Assembly (NCBI GenBank): GCA_963737705.1
Contig: CAVTTP010000004.1
Coordinates: 434,001 to 498,000, forward strand
DNA length: 64,000 nt
Direction of reading: 5' to 3'
Source of the DNA: PALSA-607 sp963737705
GTDB taxonomy: Bacteria; Actinomycetota; Actinomycetes; Acidothermales; Acidothermaceae
Part shown: piece by piece, positions 56,966 through 64,000 of the stretch
Layout: each line of letters opens with the position of its first letter
Position numbering within the stretch: position 1 is the stretch's first letter
The notes under the pieces: model-generated
Seen by the model: the letters and a program-made list of their open reading frames with translations, nothing else
Told to the model about the DNA's origin: nothing
Database searches by the model: none
Translations under genes and position numbers: made by a program

Positions 56966-58113
56966 ATGGCTGACGCGCAGGATCCCGCCGGGCACGCAAC
57001 GTCAGGTGCAAAGCGGCCACGCAAGGCGACCCAGCGACCTGCACATAAGGCAGCTGCTCCGGCCGGGGCGCCTGGGGTTCGCGTCGCATTTCCGGGCATC
57101 AGTTCGCGCGCCTACGAGCATCCGGCAGATCGCGCCGCATTGGTCACACTGCGCGGGGTGCCAGGCTTCGACGTCCTGCTTAAAGGCATGTTCGGTTTCT
57201 TCAGCGAACGACGCCTGCGCATGATGTATCTGGCCTCGGCAGTGCGGGTCGATGAACGTCAGTTCCCCGCGATCCATGCGATCTACCAGGACGCCGCGCG
57301 CATCCTCGACATCACGAAAGTGCCCGAGCTCTACATCAACCAGGAGCCGCGCGTTAACGCGTGGGCCCTGGGTCTCGACAACCCATTCATCGTCGTCAGC
57401 ACCGGGACCATCGATCTGCTCGATGACGACGAGTTGCGGGTGGTCCTCGGTCACGAACTTGGCCACGTGCTGTCTGGCCACGCGCTCTACTCGTCGGTGC
57501 TGTTCGCGCTGATGCGTATTAGCGGGGTCGGCAACGCGATACCCCTGGGCGGCCTTGGACTTCGTGCCGTCGTCACCGCTTTGAAGGAGTGGTACCGCAA
57601 GGCAGAGCTGTCGTGTGATCGCGCCGGGCTGCTGGTCAGTCAAGACCCAGGTGCTGTGACGCGCGTGCACATGAAGATGGCCGGAGGCGCGCGAGTCGAG
57701 GACATGAATCTGCAGGCGTTCCTCGCGCAGGCCGAAGAGTATGAGTCGACCGGCGACGCGCGCGAGGGTGTCATCCGGATCCTGAACATCCTGAACTCGA
57801 CTCACCCGTTCGCTGTGCTGCGTGCGCTCGAAATCAAACGGTGGGTCGAGTCGGGCGACTACGAACGGATTCTGGCGGGCAACTATCCGAACCGTGCTGA
57901 CGATCCGCGCGCATCATTCGTCGATGAAGTGAAGGCGGCCGCCGCGTCGTACAAGCAATCGTTTGATCGCTCGCCGGATCCGCTGATGAAGTTCCTGCGT
58001 GACGTTGGCGGCGGCACGGTAAATCTTGGCGGATGGGTCGCTGACCAGGTTCGAAAGATGGCCGGTGGGAATAGCCATGACAGCGACCACGACGACCACG
58101 ATGCGCAGGTGTG

Positions 58114-58114
<1 letters not shown>
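56966..58114 (+). CDS. M48 family metallopeptidase
   Basis: A 382-residue protein with HELGH in VVLGHELGHVLSGHALY (near residue 172) and the downstream acidic ligand in KAELSCDRAGLLV, the standard M48 pair. It has only weakly hydrophobic stretches (SSVLFALMRISGVGNAIPLGGLGL), so it may be peripheral to the membrane. The first 50 residues are basic and Pro/Ala-rich. The C-terminus ends in a His/Asp-rich tail (NSHDSDHDDHDAQV), which might bind metal. Start ATG 56966. Its stop overlaps the ppgK start, so the two are co-translated. Substrate unknown. Confidence 0.87.
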
Positions 58115-58875
<761 letters not shown>

Positions 58876-58923
58876 AGCGCGGGTAACCGCCATCGTGGCC
58901 CGCGATAGGGGAGGATGGACCCC

Positions 58924-59523
58924 ATGCCCGACAACACCACGGCCGACTCGGCTCAGTCAGAGCTTTGGGCGGACGTCGACCACAGCGGCTACTACCCCGA
59001 ACTCATGGCCGATTCGCTGCGCGGCACGCTCGGTACCGAACAGGCGCTCGCTCACGTCGTCCATCAGGAGACGACGCTCGACGACGCGATGGGGATCCGG
59101 CGGCACGTCACGGTTCTCGCAACGACGCCGACCCGGCTGATTGTCTGTCATACCGACGAGCATCCGGCGAGTGAGCTCACGCCGTACCCACACGCGACGA
59201 CCACAACGGAGGTCGTGCCGCTGTCGCGCATCGCGTCGGTCGCTCTGACGACCATGGTGGCGAATCCCGCGGACTACGTGCCCGGCGCGTCGTATCGCGA
59301 GGCCACTCTGGTCGTTGGATGGGGTGCGATCAGTCATGTCGACCTCGAGCCCGCGACGTGCGGTGACGAGACCTGCGAAGCCGACCACGGATACTCGGGC
59401 ACGCTGACTGCCGACGACCTCTCATTGCGGGTGAGCCAGGACGGCGATGGTGCCCCCGTGGTCACCCAGGCGATCAAGTTCGCAACCGTGTTGTCCGAGG
59501 CGGCCGCACGGGCGCGGGCCTGA
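58924..59523 (+). CDS. DUF5998 protein
   Basis: A 199-residue actinobacterial protein of unknown function. Family phrases are DVDHSGYYPELMADSLRGTLG, VVHQETTLDDAMGIRRHVTVLATTPTRLIVCHTDEH, and VVPLSRIASVALTTMVANPADY. The GDETCEADHGYSGTLTADDLSLRVS region has two Cys and a His. It is probably cytoplasmic. Start ATG 58924 is chosen because GGGAGGA at 58908-58914 is then well spaced; ATG 58915 touches that site. The next gene follows by 3 bases, so ppgK-DUF5998-phosphodiesterase-rhodanese look like one operon. Confidence 0.9.
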   Translation: MPDNTTADSAQSELWADVDHSGYYPELMADSLRGTLGTEQALAHVVHQETTLDDAMGIRRHVTVLATTPTRLIVCHTDEHPASELTPYPHATTTTEVVPLSRIASVALTTMVANPADYVPGASYREATLVVGWGAISHVDLEPATCGDETCEADHGYSGTLTADDLSLRVSQDGDGAPVVTQAIKFATVLSEAAARARA

Positions 59524-59526
59524 CAG

Positions 59527-60684
59527 GTGACCGTGGTCCATCCGGGCACCGTGCCGATTCCCCGGTACGGGTCCGCATCTCTCGCCGATCTGGTGCCTTC
59601 AGTGCTGGCGTCGCTCGGCACGCCCACCTTTACCGGCGTGCTTTCGCTGCCACCGGCGATGGCCGCGTGCATCCTGCTCGTCGACGGCCTTGGCGCCGAG
59701 CTGATCCGGGCGCACGCCGACGATGCACCGTTGTTGCACGCTGCACTCACTGGCGGCACCGGGCGCGACCTGACGTCAGGGTTCCCGTCGACGACGGCGG
59801 TCAGCATCGGGTCCATCGGGACAGGCCTGCCGCCGGGCGCGCACGGCATTCTCGGTTACCAGGTCGCCATTCCCGGCACCACGAGGTTGATGAACTCGTT
59901 GCGCTGGGACGCCGAGGTCGATCCGCTTGCCTGGCAACCGCTGCCGACTGCGTTCGAGCTTGCAGCCGCCGCTGGTACGACAGTGGTCGAGGTAGCCAAG
60001 CGGGAGTTTGAGGGCGGCGGTCTTGATCGGGCTGTTTTGCGCGCCCCTTCGTTCGTCGGTTCCGACACGTTCGGTGAAATCGCGGCCGGCGCGCTTGCCC
60101 AACTCGGCGCGGCTGTCGCGGCGCGGCGTCCCGGTCTCGTGTATGCATACGTGTCTGACCTCGACTGGACCGGACACGGCCACGGTGTCGGCTCACTGGC
60201 GTGGCGACTGCAACTGCAGCTCGTCGATCGGTTGGTGCAGCAGATCGTCGACAGGTTGCCTGGTGGCAGCCGGCTTTATGTCACCGCCGATCACGGCATG
60301 ATCGATGTTCCACCGGCTCGCCGTGTTGATGTCGGCGTCGAGTCGAACCTGCTCGACGGCGTGCAGCTGATGGGCGGCGAACCTCGCGCTCGCTACCTCT
60401 ACTTGCGCGAGGGCGCGCTCGACGACGTTCTCGCGACGTGGCGTGAATGCCTGGGTGACGGAGCAGTCGTGTGCACCCGCGATGAGGCGATCGAGGCCGG
60501 CTGGTTCGGCCCGGTCACTGATCGGTACCGCGCGAGAATCGGTGATGTGGTCGTCGCGGCGTTGGACGACATTGCGGTCGTCGACTCGCGCCGTCATCCG
60601 CGCGAGGCACGCTTGCTCGGCCACCACGGATCGGTAACCGCGGCAGAACAGCTGGTGCCGTTGCTCGCATTCGGCAACGGGTGA
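59527..60684 (+). CDS. Alkaline phosphatase superfamily phosphodiesterase
   Basis: A 385-residue nucleotide-pyrophosphatase/phosphodiesterase-type enzyme. The first metal Asp is in AACILLVDGLGAELIRAH and the Thr nucleophile in LTSGFPSTTAVSIGSIGTGLPPGAHGILGY. The second metal set is in VYAYVSDLDWTGHGHG (Asp and His), YVTADHGMIDVP and LGHHGSVTAAE near the end. No signal peptide or membrane segment is seen, so it is likely cytoplasmic. Substrate unknown. The GTG start at 59527 follows DUF5998 by three bases. It is part of the conserved ppgK neighbourhood. Confidence 0.9.
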   Translation: MTVVHPGTVPIPRYGSASLADLVPSVLASLGTPTFTGVLSLPPAMAACILLVDGLGAELIRAHADDAPLLHAALTGGTGRDLTSGFPSTTAVSIGSIGTGLPPGAHGILGYQVAIPGTTRLMNSLRWDAEVDPLAWQPLPTAFELAAAAGTTVVEVAKREFEGGGLDRAVLRAPSFVGSDTFGEIAAGALAQLGAAVAARRPGLVYAYVSDLDWTGHGHGVGSLAWRLQLQLVDRLVQQIVDRLPGGSRLYVTADHGMIDVPPARRVDVGVESNLLDGVQLMGGEPRARYLYLREGALDDVLATWRECLGDGAVVCTRDEAIEAGWFGPVTDRYRARIGDVVVAALDDIAVVDSRRHPREARLLGHHGSVTAAEQLVPLLAFGNG

Positions 60685-60691
60685 TGATGCT

Positions 60692-61537
60692 GTGAGTTCA
60701 CGTTCCGAGTTGTTGATCGACGTCGCCTCCTTGACCGTAGAGTTGACCGGTGATCACCCACCGGTACTGATCGACGTCCGGTGGAGTCTGGCCGGGCCGC
60801 CAGGAATCGAGGCGTACCGGGCGGGCCATCTTCCGGGTGCGCGGTTTGCTGATCTCGACACCGAATTAGCCGGACGACGTGGGGCTGGCGGTCGTCATCC
60901 GCTTCCCGAGTCAGCAGATTTTGAAAGCGTCATGCGACGCCTCGGCGTGAGTAGCGACACCCCGGTTGTCGTCTACGACGCGGCTGACGGGGTACCGGCC
61001 GCGCGGGCCTGGTGGGACATCCGCTACTTCGGTCATCCGGAGGTTCGGATCCTTGACGGCGGCTACGCGGCTTGGGTTGCCGCGGGATTGCCGGTGGGTG
61101 CCGAGGAGCCCGTAGTCGTGCCCGGCGACTTCGTCGCTCGACCAGGCGGATTGCCCGTGCTCGACGCGGATGCTGCTGCGCGGTTGGCGACAGACGGACT
61201 GCTGATCGACGTCCGTGTTCCCGAACGCTTCCGCGGTGAGATCGAGCCAGTCGATCCCATCGCCGGGCACATCCCAGGGGCCGTCAACCTGCCGACCACG
61301 GGCAACGTCGGGTCTGATGGGAAGTTTCTTGATGGCGAGACGTTGACGAGCCGATTCGCATCACTGGGTGCTGGTGACGGGGAGCCGGTCGGCGCGTATT
61401 GCGGCAGCGGCGTGAACGCCGCGCACACAGTGTTCGCGATGACGCTCGCCGGCTTGCCGACACCGGCGTTGTACGTCGGTTCGTGGTCGAACTGGATCGC
61501 CGACGGTACGCGTCCGATCGCCACCGGCGCCGACTGA
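60692..61537 (+). CDS. sseA: Sulfurtransferase (tandem rhodanese)
   Basis: A 281-residue two-domain rhodanese. The N-terminal domain (about 10-135) has VLIDVRWSLAGPPG and GHLPGARFADLDTELAG but no active Cys (VVVYDAADG). The C-terminal domain has LLIDVRVPERFRGEIEPVDPIAGHIPGAVNLP and the active loop AYCGSGVNAAH, whose CGSGV form is typical of 3-mercaptopyruvate sulfurtransferases rather than thiosulfate rhodanese. It moves sulfur to a thiol or cyanide acceptor. GTG start 60692, seven bases after the phosphodiesterase gene. The stop lies two bases from that of the convergent CHAT gene. Confidence 0.92.
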   Translation: MSSRSELLIDVASLTVELTGDHPPVLIDVRWSLAGPPGIEAYRAGHLPGARFADLDTELAGRRGAGGRHPLPESADFESVMRRLGVSSDTPVVVYDAADGVPAARAWWDIRYFGHPEVRILDGGYAAWVAAGLPVGAEEPVVVPGDFVARPGGLPVLDADAAARLATDGLLIDVRVPERFRGEIEPVDPIAGHIPGAVNLPTTGNVGSDGKFLDGETLTSRFASLGAGDGEPVGAYCGSGVNAAHTVFAMTLAGLPTPALYVGSWSNWIADGTRPIATGAD

Positions 61538-61539
61538 GG

Positions 61540-64000
61540 TTATGCGGCGCCGAAACAAACGAACCCGTCAACATGCACCCGTGTTTGCGCGGTCGCAAGT
61601 GCGTGAGCGGGAGTCGCACCCGCGCACAGTTCATTGTGGAGTTCAACCATCAGCAACTCGGTGAGGTCGTCGGCCACCGGCACCACGGATGCGATCAACG
61701 TGCTGGTGCCTAAGGAAAAGACGGCACCCACCAAGCCCATGAGCTCGTCCCCGGCATGCACGGCTGACAACCCCGAGTCGCAGGCCGAAAGCACGAGTCG
61801 ACGGGGTCCCCGATGCATGCGCTCGAGGTCGTAGACCGTCAGCGGTCCGTCAGCGAGTTCGATCGCCGAGAACTGCGGGTTGTCGGCCCGAAAGCGGCCG
61901 TGGGCTGCGAGGTGTACCAGCTCCGCACCGTCGATCGTTTGCCGGACGACGTCGGCAGTTGCCTTCGTTCCGGTGAGTACCCGCGGCTCGTCGTAGAGCT
62001 TCGCCAGGGTCGTTACTTCTGGCTCTGCGTGATCGAGATTCGGTCCGGCGACAAGGACCACTCGGCTGCCCGAACGTATGCGCGTCGGAGTATTCGCGTG
62101 CACGGCGGCCAACCACGTCGTTGCCGACGGCGCTACAGAGACGGGTCGCCCCCGCAGCGACGGCAGCGTCGGCCAGGGGAGCGCATGCAGTTGACCGGTG
62201 GGTACGAGGACGACGTCGCGGTCACCGATCACATCGAGTACCGGTCGCATCAGCAAGGTGTCGAGGGATTCCGCGGCATGCGACAGGCCGAGCCGAGCCG
62301 CCGCCAACGACGTCGCCGAGCCGTGGTTACGGGCAATTCGATGTAATGAGAATCGCAGCGACTCGACCTCGCGCATCGCGTCGGGATATGACCCGAGCGT
62401 GTGCAGGCGCAACTTGTCGTCAACCAGCGTGACGGCGAGCATCGCATCATCGACGCGCAGGATCTCGACGAATGCTCGTTCGCCGACCGCAGCGCGCAAC
62501 TCGCCAACGTCGAACTCGCGTAGTGGGGCACGGGTGCCACGGGCGTGCCGCGAACGGTGTCGCACTGCTTCTTCGAGACGCAGCTGCTCTGCGCGCAGCC
62601 CGCGCGAATCTTCGCCGTCAGCCGTCGTCTGCGCCAACTCGGCGGTAACCCGACGCAGCTCTGACAGCTCACCCGCGAGTCGTGCATTCGACGGCGGTCG
62701 CACGGGTCGACGTCGTAGCGTGCCGGCGCGAAATCGTTCGATCCATTCGAGGACAGCAACGGGCTTGCCCGACTCAACCGCCAACCGCACACCCTGCTCG
62801 GCGAGGTCGGCGCCGAGCCCGGTCGCGTGCACCCGCAGGTCTGTTGCACCAAGGGACGCCGCATGGTCGTCAACCACGCGTAGTCCGGCTTTCAGGGCAG
62901 TTGTCGCGCCGCGGATGTCATGTGATGCCAGCCGCAGCATGGCCTCCGCGTACCAGGCCGCCGCGCGCAGGTCGGCGGGTCCGCGTCTACGTGCTTGAGC
63001 TGCCCGCGCCAGGTCGGTGCGCGCCGACGAAAGGCGGCCAGCTTCAAGCTCGATACGCCCGGCGACAACGAGACAATGCAGTGCCGCGACCTGCCATCCC
63101 GCCGTCCACAGCTTGGCGTGGGCATCTCGCGCCGCTCGCGACAATGCGGCGGTCCGTTCACCGCTCGCCCACCGTGCGCGGATGACCAACTGTTGGGCGA
63201 GCAATGCCCAGCGCGCTCGACCTTGTGCCCGAAATTCGGTGAGCGCACGCCCCGCCGACGCACGTGCGACCTCAAGTTCGCCTTCCATCAGGGCGGCCTG
63301 CGCGAGCAAGAGGTGCCACTCCGCAAGGTCGACCGCGAAGCCGGCGCTTTCGACGTCGTGGACTCGTCGTTCAAGGGATTCTCGTGCCTCTCCCGGCATG
63401 CCAGCGATCAACAACGCTTCGGCGCGGTCATGCGTCGCCACCAACCCCGGTGCCTTACCCGCGCCCTCGAGCGCTTGGGCGAAAAGCTGTAGTGCCGCAG
63501 GAATATCGCCGCCGCGGACTTTGAGGAAGCCGAGGTTTGCCGACAGGACGACGACCCGGTCGTGCAGGCCGTGCTGTCGAGCTAGCGCGATACCGCTTTG
63601 AAGGTCGCGCTCGGCGGCCGCGAGTCGTCCGAGGTAGGCAAGGAGGTTGCTGCGATTGATGAACAGCAGGCACTGGAACTGGACGTCGTTCGCCGCCCGA
63701 AGCAGGGGGAGTGCGCGCGCGAAGTTCGACATTGCCTCCTCAGATCGCCCGGCGCGCGCGAGTATCAGCGCGCGTTGGGCGAGCAGCGGTCCTGCGTCCT
63801 TGCCCTTCAGTACCTCCGCGGCCCGATCACACTCGGCGAGTGCAACGGATATCCGACCCATGTCGGCAAGAACCGCGGCGTACGTCATTCGTGCTTCGGC
63901 CAGGGATCTGCCCAGATGGTGGCGCTCACCGAGACGAACGGCATCGCGCAGGATCTTTATCGACTCGTTCGGCCCGGCGGATTGGCGCACAGTCAGGGCG
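61540..64000 (-). CDS. TPR-CHAT protease-like protein (5' end outside window)
   Basis: At least 819 residues; the frame stays open to the window edge, so the start is beyond it. Residues 1-430 of the visible part are helical repeats of the TPR kind (for example LAQRALILARAGRSEEAMSNFARALPLL). After a linker, the last 300 residues are a CHAT domain, a caspase-like cysteine-protease fold: the His is in ELVHLAAHGRF and the Cys in RLVLSACDSGLS, and VVLVPTGQLHALPWPTLPS is conserved too. Both catalytic residues are present. The gene seems to stand alone on its side: the neighbour is a convergent rhodanese. Similar actinobacterial proteins are common and mostly uncharacterised. Confidence 0.9.
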   Translation of the reverse strand, partial: ALTVRQSAGPNESIKILRDAVRLGERHHLGRSLAEARMTYAAVLADMGRISVALAECDRAAEVLKGKDAGPLLAQRALILARAGRSEEAMSNFARALPLLRAANDVQFQCLLFINRSNLLAYLGRLAAAERDLQSGIALARQHGLHDRVVVLSANLGFLKVRGGDIPAALQLFAQALEGAGKAPGLVATHDRAEALLIAGMPGEARESLERRVHDVESAGFAVDLAEWHLLLAQAALMEGELEVARASAGRALTEFRAQGRARWALLAQQLVIRARWASGERTAALSRAARDAHAKLWTAGWQVAALHCLVVAGRIELEAGRLSSARTDLARAAQARRRGPADLRAAAWYAEAMLRLASHDIRGATTALKAGLRVVDDHAASLGATDLRVHATGLGADLAEQGVRLAVESGKPVAVLEWIERFRAGTLRRRPVRPPSNARLAGELSELRRVTAELAQTTADGEDSRGLRAEQLRLEEAVRHRSRHARGTRAPLREFDVGELRAAVGERAFVEILRVDDAMLAVTLVDDKLRLHTLGSYPDAMREVESLRFSLHRIARNHGSATSLAAARLGLSHAAESLDTLLMRPVLDVIGDRDVVLVPTGQLHALPWPTLPSLRGRPVSVAPSATTWLAAVHANTPTRIRSGSRVVLVAGPNLDHAEPEVTTLAKLYDEPRVLTGTKATADVVRQTIDGAELVHLAAHGRFRADNPQFSAIELADGPLTVYDLERMHRGPRRLVLSACDSGLSAVHAGDELMGLVGAVFSLGTSTLIASVVPVADDLTELLMVELHNELCAGATPAHALATAQTRVHVDGFVCFGAA

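Overview
The window looks like chromosomal DNA from a high-GC actinobacterium. The evidence is a primary sigma factor of the HrdB/SigA type with a long acidic N-terminal region, a DUF7455 zinc-ribbon protein, a DUF5998 protein, polyphosphate glucokinase, frequent GTG starts, and the neighbourhood of sigA, topoisomerase subunits B and A, ppgK and a rhodanese that I associate with actinobacteria. I see no rRNA, tRNA, CRISPR array, transposase or prophage gene, and no non-coding gap longer than about 300 bp. I cannot name the species.

Layout. 1-2800: a frameshifted 3' end of an SGNH-type acyltransferase, a VOC dioxygenase-like gene behind a small inverted repeat, a Gfo/Idh/MocA oxidoreductase, and an orphan OmpR-type response regulator preceded by three 11-bp direct repeats. 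2797-9277 (minus strand): DNA polymerase IV, an AlgI/AlgJ-like O-acetylation pair, a membrane M48 protease lipoprotein and a dienelactone hydrolase. 9385-17971: a phenylacetate catabolic region, with paaABCDE on the plus strand and paaN-paaR on the minus strand. Both transcription units carry the same 17-bp palindromic operator, AACCGAACRTTCGGTCG. Between the arms lie an AzlCD pair, a papain-like protein and an unknown gene. 17991-28008: single genes (DUF664, isochorismatase-like, GAF-GAF-GGDEF-EAL, MaoC-like, a secreted GH9 glucanase with promoter and operator, DUF1684, HhH-GPD, GNAT), then a two-gene unit of a WXG100-like helper and a lipase-like alpha/beta hydrolase. 28122-32274: sigA, a cell-wall-binding-repeat surface protein and a charged repeat protein.

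32278-43371 is a glycerol regulon. A minus-strand run glpF-glpK-glpD-dhaK-dhaL-dhaM diverges from an IclR regulator that is followed by a second glpK. Glycerol enters through GlpF, is phosphorylated by one of two kinases and is oxidised by GlpD. DhaKLM phosphorylates dihydroxyacetone using PEP, and its DhaM is fused to HPr and an apparently complete enzyme I, so the relay needs no other PTS protein. 43432-46635: a GNAT/FemAB-like gene, then a TetR repressor divergent from a DHA2 drug exporter, whose promoter has one operator exactly between -35 and -10 and a second at the start site; a strong intrinsic terminator follows. 46661-64000: DUF7455, a lipoprotein, topoisomerase subunit B, a TMEM175 channel, a Tat-exported esterase, a cystathionine gamma-lyase-like enzyme, a ROK protein, topoisomerase subunit A, an M48 peptidase, ppgK, DUF5998, a phosphodiesterase, a rhodanese, and a TPR-CHAT protease cut by the window edge.

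Two patterns recur. Short tandem duplications (13-21 bp) sit at gene ends, and in one case (paaN/paaR) they create a chain of three overlapping five-codon ORFs. Convergent genes often share or abut stop codons, leaving no room for a terminator.
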